Made by a program: the position numbers and the translations under genes. Below are positions 12,001-18,112 of a stretch of 64,000 bases of DNA, piece after piece. The stretch is from Gloeothece verrucosa PCC 7822 (GTDB lineage Bacteria; Cyanobacteriota; Cyanobacteriia; Cyanobacteriales; Microcystaceae): positions 434,001 to 498,000 of the forward strand of contig NC_014533.1 of NCBI RefSeq assembly GCF_000147335.1. Reading direction: 5' to 3'. Every line of letters starts with the position of its first letter. The stretch's first letter is position 1. The notes under the pieces were generated by a model, which had not been told where the DNA came from, did not search any database, and saw only the letters and a program-made list of their open reading frames with translations.

Positions 12001-12564
12001 TCCGTTAATAATCTCGCTGATTAAATTTTGAGCGGCTTCGGGGTTCCACTGGTTACCAAACGCTACCTCAAGTTGCGCCAATTGGGGTAAGTCATTTTTC
12101 AATTGGCTAAGAATATCAAGAGATTGTGAAATTCCAGGAGTCTGGGAAAATTCACTGATGTTTGAGGTTATAGTAGTGGTTAAAGGATCATTAGGGGAAA
12201 GCCCCACTAATCCGGTTGCGGTTTGAGTGGTGGTTAAAGGATCATTAGTTAAAGGCCCTACTAATCCGGTTAGGGTTTGAGTAGTGGTGAAAGAATCATT
12301 AGTTAAAGACTCTACTAATCCTGTGCTTGATAATCCTTCGATTAATGATGGAGTCGGAAGGTTATTTAAGTCTATTTCGCTGGTTTCTGAAGGCGGCATT
12401 TGTACAGTTGCCACTTCTTCTAGCGAAGTTGAAAGCCCAATGCTTGAAAGCGTATTGCCTGACACTCCTACATTTAAAAGATTGTCAGGATTCAATTGCT
12501 CGGGTAATAAAGGGTTTGAGGTTACTGACTCATTTAGTGATGAATTATTTTCAGATTCGTACAT
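1..12564 (-). CDS. Giant CARDB-repeat surface/secreted protein (C-terminus outside window)
   Basis: One frame stays open from the ATG at 12564 to the window edge: 4188 codons with no stop. Conserved WTV codons of repeats at 11230, 6844 and 1081 are all in the same phase, so no net frameshift is present. Order: a Ser/Thr/Asn-rich N-terminus with three copies of a motif like GLVGPLTNDPLTTTQT (about residues 80-130); a segment containing FLEEIGHYLD near residue 240; about 29 CARDB-type units of roughly 120 residues (WTVxNQG, YLSND, YDY, ETNETNN, PDLxVT) from about 11690 to 780; a PPC-like beta domain (about 770-500); then IPT/TIG-like beta sheets. CARDB domains are extracellular beta-sandwich adhesion modules; a role at the cell surface is inference. 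No classical Sec signal is visible, so a C-terminal secretion signal outside the window is possible. The nearest upstream gene on the same strand is the 240-residue gene at 12881-13603. Confidence 0.9.
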   Translation of the reverse strand, partial: MYESENNSSLNESVTSNPLLPEQLNPDNLLNVGVSGNTLSSIGLSTSLEEVATVQMPPSETSEIDLNNLPTPSLIEGLSSTGLVESLTNDSFTTTQTLTGLVGPLTNDPLTTTQTATGLVGLSPNDPLTTTITSNISEFSQTPGISQSLDILSQLKNDLPQLAQLEVAFGNQWNPEAAQNLISEIINGNSQLKIEILPSNILNAKGAFGAQTKTIYLSQEFLFSNSEQPALITDVFLEEIGHYLDSQVNTIDSPGDEGAIFAALVQGKELSEEELLALKSENDWTTLSLNGETISIEDAGQADLVVYSLNTASTAALQETLSVTWTVTNQGTEAASGNWYDTFYLSNDSVYDNADTYINDFWTYNSSSIAAGGTYSKTQSIKIPNSPLGSRYLLLVADRYNYLSESNETNNTYAVPITLTAPDLSVTAASAPSTGVIGSTLQATWTVKNQGSVTANADWYDYVYLSNDAVYDGSDRSLNYFYINSQTPLTPGNSYSQTQTINLPGNAPTGQQYLLFVADRDNYQGETNETNNVYAVPITLNAPDLTVTSASVPSTGTVGSTIPVSWTVTNQSPFTADTNWYDYVYLSDNTIYDGSDRSLNYYWVDSQTPLAGGSNYIQTQTVNLPGNAPTGQQYLLFIADRDNYQGESDETNNVYAVPITLNAPDLTVTSAVAPIAADLGSSISVSWTVANPSSNDAGADWYDYIYLSDDAIYDNNDTSITYFWVGDKTPLIQGTSYTQTRNITIPAQSKPGNRYLLFVADRDNYQHETNENNNVYAVPITLNGVDLTVTGANVSQTSNLTPGATVSVDWTVKNLSNLTATADWYDYIYLSNDATYDNTDQYITYEWVGSKTPLAANSSYTLSKNITLPSSNALGQRYLLFIADRDNYQGESNEANNVYAVPISFNTSGPDLTITSASGPESAVPNQTISITWNVLNQGQATSGYSWYDYFYLSEDNVLDDKDTYIDGEYIGDNINYQALAAGGNYSISRNLTIPTNAPLNSRYLLLVADGSRYQSELNESNNVYAIPLTLSAPDLTVTNITAPNNVTVNGPATITWTVANQGNVATPAINWYDAVYLSDDATYDNSDTYIGGYWKGNTAIAANSNYTQTQTITIPNTTIGDRYLLVVADRGNYQGESNENNNVSAIPITISAPDLTVTTASAPVSGTLGNNISISWTVTNQGSVAAPADWYDYIYLSTNPTYDSSDTYVTYFYTGASTPLAASDSYTQIKNLTLPNNAPTGNLYLLFVADRDNYQGEINENNNVYAVPIAINGPDLSLTNAAVNPSSNITPGGTVSVSWTVNNNSTVNANNYWYDYIYLSGDTVYNSTDTYIGSYYRNNLAGGASYTENQTITLPSNAVGQRYLLFITNRDGYQGETNKNNNIYAVPISFTGSGSDLQITSVTAPAIGVVGDSISVSWNVSNIGQQTTSNTGVYDYVYLSRDTIYDDSDTYLTNQYSGYFNNYQALAPGQSYKINTNLNFSNDQEIGNYYLLFVADRNNYESETDETNNIYSVPITLTGADLQITSATVPISALPTEQIQVSWTVKNTGNAIATDDWYDRIYLSTDATVDNNDQQLKEINTGNLTPLQINNQYSITQLLSLPNITPGSYYILFVTDVYNYQGESNNNNNTYSVPIAIGPQQPDLSITAANGPSSAIVGETINLNWTVTNTGNSNAPADWLDTVYLSEDNIFDSNDTAIYSQSAAAASPLAAGANYSVNANVILPNYPLGNRYLIIVTDSEKQQPEGNENNNIRIIPIELKAPDLTVTAGNAPSSATWGEAINVTWTVQNNGTVTAPGNWFDYLYLSNDTVLDTNDLSIGSVNIDAQTPLAAGGTYNQSLTVNIPNQITRVGNQYLLVVSDGGNNQGETNESNNVYSIPIQLLAPNLAISASAPSSAALGENINISWTVSNTGTGAALSDWWDYVYLSTDTVLDNNDAYLTERWAGNDTPLAAGASYNGTGTITIPNVTPGNYYLLFAADRNNNQPETNENNNVYAAAITLGAPDLTVSQVTAPTSGYWAESIQVSWTLENIGTSPAPRDWYDSVYLSTDDTFNASTDTYLGDFWTGDQTPLAAGASYTLTKTVTVPTLAAGNYYLLFIGDRYNYQAETNENNNIRAVSFAVQPPADLTASITNAPTSVTWGNTPTISWTVTNIGQGNAVADWEDRLYLSTDTTLDNNDIYLNAVSAAAQTPLIAGGSYTLSSSITIPNLTPGNYYLLLSSDHNRQQPESNENNNLAVAALEITAPPHADLTVEAVTSPATALSGDPIQVLWRVRNQGNAITNSNYWTDRIILSSDDQLDNNDLEVGRINRNGTLAIGDSYTQSATITLPNGISGNYHLFVVTDIDNRVFEYLYDNNNTGRTVSPLVVTRKPDPDLQVTALSNEITGQPGQTQTISWTVSNAGIGNAVGGWIDRIYLSPDGTLNNATLLSSVTRNADLGVGQSYTVSQSVVLPLVPDGTYKIVAVTDANNTLFEGAGDTNNLTVAANSLQIGHPDLTPTITSAPVNATSGTSISLAWSVQNIGSAATLTNWKDKVYLSADNRLDSSDLLLKEISRTSALAASDSYTSQINLDLPIDVSGNRYLLVVTDAEGTVNEAGYENNNLAQSALDITLAPYADLVVSNVTAPEITIGDPASVTISWKVSNNGVGAGRTNSWIDRIIASRDGTLTNSIVLKEFTHTGALEVGASYTRSETISLSPNFKGQYQLFVQTDATNQVFENGLESNNSAAAPNPFGVMAIPYADLIIDSINAPISGKSGQPLAVSWTVKNQGIGITNTSSWYDTLLLASDAAGQNIISNLGSFEHIGALAVGGSYQRTVDVALPNGLSGQYYFVVSTQGPFEFIYDNNNKKVSNATGVTLSDSPDLRVTNITAPASMLAGDKVDITWTVNNEGIGDAAGTWVDQIYLRPAGNANASLISLGSYAYASGLQAGKFYTRSEQLTLPATLQGLYEVVITTNATNTLYEHGTAAKANNTTVDDATLLLSLPPRPDLRVDSIIAPDSVSAGGTVSLEFIVKNYGTVATSTPNWQDRVYLSLDNQISGDDLSLGNFNNESALEAGESYRTTANTLVIPRRYRGQVYLIVQTDGGGQVNEYPQEDNNTLVKALYVNPLPPADLVTSNVSAPDQAFEGSQIQVRYTVTNKGIGETDRDSWSDTIWLTRDKNRPSPVSQGVPPQPDDILLTTIGHNGSLKVGESYEQIVTVTLPSQITGQWYITPWSDAYNIITEDTLDINTNPDDPNELDSNNYKSRPITVLLTPPPDLVVTSVTPTASAVGGGTFNVSWTVQNQGANETTSAIWSDTVYLSDSPTLNTPGGKYWQLGTVQRNGKLGVGQTYNAQLTTQLNPGAFGQYVIVKTNAGFFDQTWEGPYNNNNERNAATNVTNTPADLIVSSVVTTPNNFSGERTTVQWTVTNIGAPTWEGTRYWYDEVWLSPDPTFIPSRAQKVGFFVHSQTQPLGTGESYTQTQDITLPAGINGKYYVYVSTDYSYDYYTSEFRGEIPSNGGDNTSSRESFEYRGFENPNNNLGSAALNVTYREPDLQVTNLTIPQNPPLSGQTIDVSWTVSNLGTRDTRQNTWIDRVYLSRDPSLDLTDVFLGEFTRRGILASGTSYTQNAQVTLPDGISGDFYVLVFSDSNIDEYKRGNTNLDFDADRILARVPEFRDEGNNITSAALTVNLQPAPDLKVTTLTIPERATVGQSFNLSYTVTNTGVGNTPTRQNSWQDLIYLSRDQFLDLQTDRYLGYQEHTGQLLAGSSYTVNKTLALPSDLTGPFYVFVLTDAQYKVFEGANDGNNATPSTQPLLLELPPPADLQVTTINLPASAKSGESVQFSWTVTNYGDNPAEGTWTDAVYLSTDAIWDINDRPIGRITHNGTLATGASYTSSLTATLPPATPGQYRLIVRPDIFNQVYEAENEANNRTASADSLSVTVEQLQLGVPLQTTLSSGQERLYQVNLGLGQTLKVNVNSAATAAANEVFVRYNNAPTGIVYDAAYTGLLGPNQSATIPSTQPGTYYILVRGYSQPANNTPITLLADVLPFGITDVTTDRGGDSRYVTTNILGAQFNQNSIVKLVRPGIAEVAPVRYQVVDSTKITAIFDFTDIPHGLYDVKVINPGGLEAIVPYRYLVERAIEPDVTVGLGGPRILAPGDTGTYGVSVKSLTNLDTPYVHFQFGIPELGTNSEVFGLPYVVFTSN
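780..11690 (-). repeat. About 29 tandem CARDB-coding repeats, 360-450 bp each
   Basis: Counting the conserved coding motif for W-T-V (tgtcca on the + strand) or its variants gives anchors near 11587, 11226, 10861, 10501, 10131 and so on to 1079. Spacing is about 361-370 bp in the N-terminal half and 380-450 bp towards the C-terminal end. Neighbouring N-terminal units are close at DNA level (compare 10565-10710 with 10933-11080), suggesting recent tandem duplication; C-terminal units are more diverged. The count is by eye and could be off by one. Confidence 0.85.
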
Positions 12565-12880
12565 AATCTCTTCACACTAAGCACTACAACTTAACTAAAA
12601 AAAATAAGGGACAGCAATTTTCATCTCTATCAGCCATATTAAATCTGTTTAAACTACCTGATTAAACTAGAAAATGCTGTATAAACTCCTTTTTTGTTGG
12701 CTATTTCTTGTTCTCTAATTTTAACCAGTTACTTATATGTGCATGATACTTTACTCATCTATAATGAGTAGTTTTCACTAAAAACACCAATGAGCGATGA
12801 TTAAAATTAAGGATAAGAAATTAAAATTCCTGGTTGATTTAGCATCTTGAAAAACTTGACAGATTTAAAGTCAACTACTT
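12565..12880. other. Intergenic region upstream of the giant gene
   Basis: An AT-rich 316-bp gap between the giant gene and the 240-residue gene upstream on the same strand. It presumably carries the giant gene's promoter, but no confident operator, repeat or small gene is visible. Confidence 0.5.
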
Positions 12881-13603
12881 CTATTTTGTAGCAAATAAAT
12901 TAGTCTCTTGTGAAATATTGACTTCTGAATTTTCTAAAAATCCTTGATTAATCAAGTCTGTGTAAGCGTCTAAATCTTCTCTCCAGTTGCTAATAATTTG
13001 TGATATGTCTTCAATCCGCGTTTTTGGCTCAGATTCAGGTAATTCATAGCTGAAATTTCCCGAAAATAGCACAACGGGTAAGGGAGCTTGTTCAGGAAAC
13101 TGAAGGGTTGCTTCATTCACTGACAAGTTTAGCTGTCTGCGCCCTAGGGTGTAAAAATAATTAATAGAAGCTTTTACGGGTGTTTGTCCAAACCCTTGCC
13201 ATTTGCCAGATGATAATAAGGTATTACAAATATATTCGTAAGCGGCATCCGCATCATTTTCATAGCCAACATAAGAGCGTAAATTAATTCCCACTGCTTG
13301 ATATTCAGCATTAGGAAGGGTTTGTATATATTTACGAGCAACGTCGGCTACTTCAATGGTATTTAAGTCTTTAGTTCCTATCGCCTCTAAGAACATGATG
13401 CGGTCTGCTTGAGCCGCTATACTAATACCATTTTGAAAGATAATTTGCACAACTTGGTTAGTATAGACAGGAGGGCGAGCTAATTCCCACTCGGTCGGTA
13501 TTACACCGCTATATTTAAGAAAATCTGGGTTAAGAATAGTTGGGTTATTATTTTTCACAGCCACAACTATCACTAGCTCTTGAGTGACTAAGCTTTTATT
13601 CAT
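12881..13603 (-). CDS. Conserved-looking hypothetical protein, 240 aa
   Basis: Not recognised. It encodes a soluble protein starting MNKSLVTQELVIVV, with no signal peptide, membrane segment or metal motif visible. Hydrophobic strands alternate with polar turns (ELVIVVAVKN, VVQIIFQNGISIAAQ, LPVVLFSGNFSYEL), suggesting a mixed alpha/beta fold. It ends in an acidic, Asn/Glu-rich tail. It lies 316 bp upstream of the giant CARDB gene on the same strand, so the two could be co-transcribed or functionally linked, but the gap is long and nothing in the sequence proves it. The ATG at 13603 is the only good start. A stretch such as GVIPTEWELARPPVYTNQ could help find homologues. Confidence 0.75.
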   Translation of the reverse strand: MNKSLVTQELVIVVAVKNNNPTILNPDFLKYSGVIPTEWELARPPVYTNQVVQIIFQNGISIAAQADRIMFLEAIGTKDLNTIEVADVARKYIQTLPNAEYQAVGINLRSYVGYENDADAAYEYICNTLLSSGKWQGFGQTPVKASINYFYTLGRRQLNLSVNEATLQFPEQAPLPVVLFSGNFSYELPESEPKTRIEDISQIISNWREDLDAYTDLINQGFLENSEVNISQETNLFATK

Positions 13604-13740
13604 AAGTTGTACTTAATTTCCTTAGTATATGATTATGTTTAGGGTAGGGGAATGTACGTAAATAATTATATAATCTTAATACGCAAAAAGCAAACTTTTT
13701 TGTCTAATATGGAGAAAAAAAGTCGACAAAAACTAAAGGG

Positions 13741-13758
13741 ATATAGCATATGCTATAT
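13741..13758. promoter_or_regulatory. 18-bp perfect palindrome
   Basis: ATATAGCATATGCTATAT is its own reverse complement. It lies about 140 bp upstream of the 240-residue gene (start 13603, - strand) and could be an operator or a chance AT-rich palindrome. Confidence 0.35.
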
Positions 13759-13964
13759 TCTTATTCGCTGAAAACCCGTTGGGAAGCGGGAAAGGGAAGT
13801 TCTAATCATCAATAGTTATCTTGTCTTTATTGCCTGTTAATCGGCTTATTCATAGATTTTTATATTATTATCTATTTATTATAATCTATAGTATTGCTGA
13901 CGCTACTGAGCCATAAAGTTTTGGGTTTTAAGGAAGGGTTTCCTCAGATCTTGCACCTGTGTCA

Positions 13965-14083
13965 TAAGCTGTTACGCATCTAAATTATTAGTCCAGATAA
14001 AGAAGGGGGAAGGGGGAAAGGGGAAAGGATTGAACCTTTGTACCAAAAATAAAGTTATAAAAATTAAATGCGTCTTAGCTTAG
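13965..14083 (+). repeat. Repeat family D, copy 1
   Basis: It begins TAAGCTGTTACGCATCTAAA and ends in the imperfect inverse, TTAAATGCGTCTTAGCTTA. An almost identical copy in inverted orientation lies at 48807-48924. The interior has a GGGGAAAGGGG-type purine tract. Non-coding. Confidence 0.8.
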
Positions 14084-14245
14084 GGGTTAGTAAAGTTGGG
14101 GTGTGGGGTGTTGTGGTAGATAAAATGAGATAATAATCAATCATAGCAAGTATTAAACTTATAAATTTCAATAATTTTCAATAATTTTTTAATTAACTTA
14201 CTTTTCGTCTTTTTAACCCCGATTTCCCACACCCTACCCCCTACT

Positions 14246-14290
14246 ATGCTCCGCGCTACGCACAGTCGCTTGTTCTAGGAGGTCACCCGC
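14246..14290. repeat. 45-bp repeat, matched at 14881-14926
   Basis: The stretch containing ATGCTCCGCGCTACGCACAG followed by TCGCTTGT.CTAGGAG.TCACCC recurs with few changes at 14881-14926. No coding potential; a dispersed repeat of unknown type. Confidence 0.6.
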
Positions 14291-14330
14291 TCTCAAGAAG
14301 GAAATTGGTTGGTGCAAGATCTGAGTATTA

Positions 14331-14365
14331 TACTCAACATTTTTTTCCACGATGCCGAAAGAGCC
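14331..14365 (+). repeat. Repeat family A, right-end fragment
   Basis: The end segment ...CCACGATGCCGAAAGAGCC matches the right end of the complete family A copies at 22000-22164 and 59028-59192. The rest of the element is missing. Confidence 0.65.
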
Positions 14366-14806
14366 ATTTTTTTGTCAGTTTTGAGTAATTGATTGGGATT
14401 TTTAGTGGCTTAATTTTACCCTATTATCCCAATGACCACGACACTCTTAATCACAATCTTTTTCGTCAAACCACTCAACCAACATAGGATAACCCGCCTC
14501 TGTAATTACTAAAAACATTAAAGGAAGGCAAATAGCTCTTAATTGACGATAATATTGACTCATTTTACCAATCATAATTGTTCTTTCCTAAAATAAGCAT
14601 TTATGTGGTTTACTGAGAAACCCAAGTTAGTTGATTAATAACTCTAGATTGTAAATGTAAGGATCTCGGGTAGACAAAATTTTTTTGTCGCGTTCGTAAA
14701 TACCCACACCTACATAAAGATCTCGATGTTAAAAAATCTAAATATTTTGAAAGCAGGAGTCTGTCCCCAGATCCGGTTAGGACTTACGTACTCCCTATGT
14801 TATGTT
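14366..14806. other. Gap without a supported gene
   Basis: About 440 bp between repeat fragments. A short - strand reading frame opens at the ATG at 14574-14576 with a good AGGAAAG site (MIGKMSQYYRQLR...) but stops after about 33 codons. A second frame further left continues in plausible protein sequence, so this may be a decayed gene. No family recognised. Confidence 0.35.
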
Positions 14807-14970
14807 AAGCTGTTGTGCATTTAAACTGGATCTTATGATCTTAAGAAACAAACCCCGTCAACTCTTCCCCCACACCCCACGATGCTCCGCACTACGCACA
14901 GTCGCTTGTGCTAGGAGATCACCCTACCCCCCACACCCCACCACAAAGAACAAATTATGCGTGACAGCTT
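14807..14970 (+). repeat. Diverged repeat related to family D
   Basis: It begins TTAAGCTGTTGTGCATTTAAA and ends AATTATGCGTGACAGCTTA, the same terminal pattern as family D. Its interior includes the second copy of the 45-bp repeat (14881-14926). Non-coding. Confidence 0.5.
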
Positions 14971-14972
14971 AT

Positions 14973-15449
14973 CTATAGACTATAACGAAAAGTCGCAATA
15001 ACACCACGACTAGGTTTTTTGTTATTTAACCACTGATGAGACAGAATTTGCTCAGTCCACTCTTTACAAAAATCGGCGATTTTTTCGGTTCCATCAGCAT
15101 CAACATTGATAATTTCTCCGTCTCTATCTATCCAAGCAACTTGGCGATGTTCAAATGCTTGAGAAATCCTTAAAGGAGTCCAAAATTCTTTGTTTTTATC
15201 GTCTTCTATGGGTCTTAATTGTCTCAAAAATTCAATTTCAGGGTCGCAAATTGTTTCACGATTCAATTGACGAGTTTGAGAAATACGAACAATATTTTTC
15301 TCAAGTTTTTCGATAGTTAGATTGTAACATTTTTTTTCTAATCGTAAATAAGCAAGCTCGTTTTCAAGCTCAAAATGATAAACCGATGAAATTTCCTGAA
15401 TGAGTTGAACAAATTGGTTGGGGGCGGTATGAAAACTTTGAATACTCAT
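14973..15449 (-). CDS. Hypothetical protein, 158 aa
   Basis: Not recognised. A soluble, Glu/Lys-rich protein starting MSIQSFHTAPNQFVQLIQEI. The N-terminal half is predicted helical; the central part has a strand-rich stretch (RQVAWIDRDGEIINVDADG) followed by WTEQILSHQWL. No signal peptide or membrane segment. It is the last gene of a - strand run that includes the 617-residue protein and the two-component pair, but 783 bp of repeats separate it from its neighbour, so co-transcription is doubtful. The ATG at 15449 is the natural start. Confidence 0.7.
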   Translation of the reverse strand: MSIQSFHTAPNQFVQLIQEISSVYHFELENELAYLRLEKKCYNLTIEKLEKNIVRISQTRQLNRETICDPEIEFLRQLRPIEDDKNKEFWTPLRISQAFEHRQVAWIDRDGEIINVDADGTEKIADFCKEWTEQILSHQWLNNKKPSRGVIATFRYSL

Positions 15450-15570
15450 GGATGAAGTGATCCTAATGGTGATTTAAGTGAATTTGAGATTAGGGAACAG
15501 AACATCTAAAACTTAATTAAATCTAGGTACTTATAACAATTTGGTCGCCTTTTCCAAAAATCAGCGATGT

Positions 15571-15674
15571 TATAGCATTTCTCATGTTAGTGAGGTACAT
15601 AGTTTTTCAATTTTAGGGAACAGGTAATAAAAAATAAAATTGAGGTGTACCTCATTGATTTGAGAAAAGCTATA
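15571..15674. repeat. MITE-like element with about 26-bp imperfect inverted ends
   Basis: The left arm, from TATAGCATTTCTCA to TGAGGTACA, pairs with the right arm, whose reverse complement reads TATAGCTTTTCTCA to TGAGGTACA. The interior includes TGAGGTGTACCTCA (15641-15654), itself a perfect palindrome. Its right end runs directly into the 11-bp tandem array. No ORF. Confidence 0.6.
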
Positions 15675-15806
15675 GAAACGCTATAGAAACGCTATAGAAA
15701 CGCTATAGAAACGCTATAGAAACGCTATAGAAACGCTATAGAAACGCTATAGAAACGCTATAGAAACGCTATAGAAACGCTATAGAAACGCTATAGAAAC
15801 GCTATA
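15669..15806. repeat. Tandem array: 12 copies of an 11-bp unit plus a partial
   Basis: GCTATAGAAAC is repeated exactly from 15669 to 15800 (start positions 15669 + 11n), then a partial GCTATA. Each unit holds the palindrome CTATAG and a short A tract, and 11 bp is close to one helical turn. It begins at the end of the inverted-repeat element 15571-15674, so it may have grown by slippage from that terminus. Confidence 0.95.
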
Positions 15807-15998
15807 TAACATGAAGAACAAGCTTAAAAGTTTACAGCCATTAAATTTGAAGCTTAAAAAATGTCCTAATAACAATTCCCTCTATTTAAACTACAGATCA
15901 ATTTTCCCCTTCTCGCACATTCTCCTGTCTGCCTAGTATCATCTGTAGTCTAATTTTTCAGAATTGGTATAACCTATCCTTCCACTGCTATCAAAATC

Positions 15999-16207
15999 AG
16001 TACCTGGACATAAATAAAGCACTCTATCTTAAGAAATGTAAAAGTGATGAAATCCTTTCCTGTTCCCTTGCCAAACAGTTAACTTTAGACCTCTTGCACA
16101 AATCATCATTTTTGAAGAAAACGAATAAAGGATCAAGCCTTTTCCCTTTCCCCTTTCCCCTTTTCCCGACTTCTGCAAGAAGTCTTTTAATGAGTGTCCA
16201 GGTACTT
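15999..16207 (-). repeat. Repeat family C, copy with both ends
   Basis: AGTACCTGGACATAAATAAA at the left is mirrored by TGTCCAGGTACTT at the right. The interior includes AAGAAATGTAAAA, CAAACAGTTAACTTTA and a pyrimidine-rich tract, shared in opposite orientation with 42234-42369 and 48605-48726. Non-coding. Confidence 0.7.
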
Positions 16208-16232
16208 AAAAGAATTTTGACTTTAAAAAAGC

Positions 16233-18086
16233 TTAAGATTCATCAAGGGTAAGCGACGATTGATGAGCTTTATTGTTGGCTTGCTGCTGTGCCATAAACT
16301 GATTAAACATATTCTCTATTCTTTGCTCAAATTCTATTTGCATATTCTTGATTTGTTCTTTTAAACAATTAATTTCATTTTCTAATTTTTCTCGATAGAG
16401 TTTATCTTCAGTTAAACGTTCTTGTAAAGCCTTGGTTTTTTCAGCCAAGATTTTCTCTAACTCTTCTTGAGAATATTTAACGATAGTTTTTTTGAGTAAT
16501 TTAGCCGCATCTCGCCGGAAAAGTGTAATCGCCGTATAGAGATCATCCTTCCAAGGCCGAACAAGGTTACTGACTGGATCTACAGGACGTTGATTAGAAA
16601 GAGCAATCTCAAAGGTTTTGCGCTTAAGATTTTCAATAGTATTACAGTCCAGTTTATATTTAGATGCCACCAGAAGCCAATCGTACTCATCCACAAAAAC
16701 TCCCAAATCGTAATATAAAGGTGCTAAAGCATTAGCTTCTACTCCTAATTCTTCTAGCACTTCTAATACATCACTGGCCCAAGGGATAGGAACATACTGA
16801 GAATTTATTTTTCCCACAGGACGGCCAAACCCTTCTTCAGAAAACAAAAATTCATTGTGTTTTTTCTGGGCCAGTTCCCAAACGGCGGCTCGAGTTTTTT
16901 CTAATTCAGATAAACTGAGGTTTAATCGTTGTTGTACTTGATGCCAATGCTTGGCTTCATCTAGTCGAATCGGCAAATATTCACCCTTAAGTCTTTCTCC
17001 TTCAACGACTTTAATTTTCCGTAAACGTGAGTTCCATTTTTCCATGCTTAAAGCTCCTGTTTTATTGATAACGATTCGCATATCGGTCACCCCTGATGTA
17101 AATTTTTTGATTAGCGTCATCAGAGATAACGGCCAATACAGAGGGGATTTTAATTTCGCTTGTAATGCCTCTACAGAGGTTGTTGCCGAGGGAAGTTCAG
17201 CTTCACTAACAGAATCAATCAAGGTTTCCAGTTCGAGTAATTCAGACAGAGATAAACTTTTAAGTTCAATATCTCCAGGTTTTAATTGGTAAGAAAAAAT
17301 TTCAACAATATGCTGCGGATAATACCTACCTACAACTTCTAAAACATCACTCACCCAAACTTCCTGGGCATTTGAGATAAGCTGTGATTCACTCTTAGTA
17401 GTAGCGGCTAAGTAGCATTCTTTTTTAAACTGCTCAAAAGGAAGTGCGGCTTTAATCAATTCTTGAGCCAACAACCGTTCAAAACACTTCTTAATCTTAA
17501 TCCAATCAAAAGAGAATATCTGTTGATCGCTAAGGACTAACACCTTAATATAAATAGGATGTTTTTCATTACCACCGATCAGCCGTTGACTCACCCGATA
17601 ATGACCTGTGCGGAACTCGTTCGGTCCCCCAATCTGTTGTCCTAATTCCAGCAAGTCCAATTTAGCTTGAACGGTTTCGGCGGCAGCATAGCTAAGGGAT
17701 GTGAGTGACCAAGCATTAGCGTTAAATCCTGAAGATAGCAACCTTTCTACATTGGCGGCAGCCGTACCCGGGAAATAAGTTTGCAGGAGTGATTTATATA
17801 GAGTGGTGTCCCTTGAGTCTTCTAATTCGTCAAAAGATTCTCCATCAAAAGCGGCTCGGCATTTTTCTTGTAGAATAGAGCTTATTCGGCCTAATTCAAT
17901 TAAACCCTCTAAAAATAAAGCTATTTTATCAGTATTAGCAGTAATAGAAGCCAATAGCCCTTGTATATCTGGGTCGGATATTAATTGCGCCGTTTTTTCG
18001 GCAATCAGTTTTTTAAGGTTAAGGTTAGAATCGTTAGCTGTACGATCACTGGGGTGGGGTTGTAATAAGGTTTTTTGTGTTACCAT
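16233..18086 (-). CDS. Uncharacterised 617-aa protein with C-terminal coiled coil
   Basis: Not recognised. A large soluble protein without signal peptide. Residues 1-520 are mostly helical, with Trp/Tyr-rich motifs (WVSDVLEVVGRYYPQ, SPLYWPLSLMTLIKK, VPIPWASDVLEVLEELGV). WVSDVLEV and WASDVLEV may mark an internal duplication of a small module. Residues about 525-600 are a strong coiled coil (YSQEELEKILAEKTKALQ onwards), ending in a Gln-rich tail. It lies 182 bp downstream of the response regulator on the same strand, behind a CHASE2 kinase gene, which suggests it is an output or partner of that pathway (inference). The 21-bp perfect palindrome at 18113-18133, just upstream of the ATG at 18086, may instead give it its own control. 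Confidence 0.8.
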   Translation of the reverse strand: MVTQKTLLQPHPSDRTANDSNLNLKKLIAEKTAQLISDPDIQGLLASITANTDKIALFLEGLIELGRISSILQEKCRAAFDGESFDELEDSRDTTLYKSLLQTYFPGTAAANVERLLSSGFNANAWSLTSLSYAAAETVQAKLDLLELGQQIGGPNEFRTGHYRVSQRLIGGNEKHPIYIKVLVLSDQQIFSFDWIKIKKCFERLLAQELIKAALPFEQFKKECYLAATTKSESQLISNAQEVWVSDVLEVVGRYYPQHIVEIFSYQLKPGDIELKSLSLSELLELETLIDSVSEAELPSATTSVEALQAKLKSPLYWPLSLMTLIKKFTSGVTDMRIVINKTGALSMEKWNSRLRKIKVVEGERLKGEYLPIRLDEAKHWHQVQQRLNLSLSELEKTRAAVWELAQKKHNEFLFSEEGFGRPVGKINSQYVPIPWASDVLEVLEELGVEANALAPLYYDLGVFVDEYDWLLVASKYKLDCNTIENLKRKTFEIALSNQRPVDPVSNLVRPWKDDLYTAITLFRRDAAKLLKKTIVKYSQEELEKILAEKTKALQERLTEDKLYREKLENEINCLKEQIKNMQIEFEQRIENMFNQFMAQQQANNKAHQSSLTLDES

Positions 18087-18112
18087 AGTACAAGTGATAT
18101 TTTTTTTGGTCT

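Larger units (their letters stand above)
13943..14325. mobile_element. Non-coding element with 15-bp perfect terminal inverted repeats
   Basis: CTCAGATCTTGCACC at 13943-13957 is the exact reverse complement of GGTGCAAGATCTGAG at 14311-14325. The 383-bp interval has no long ORF, so this looks like a MITE or internally deleted insertion sequence. A D-family repeat (13965-14083) lies inside it. No target duplication is obvious at the ends. Confidence 0.55.

Noticed and set aside
14447-14576. Small - strand frame MIGKMSQYYRQLRAICLP with a good ribosome site.
   Set aside because: The frame from the ATG stops after about 33 codons; the apparent continuation is in another phase. At most a decayed gene.
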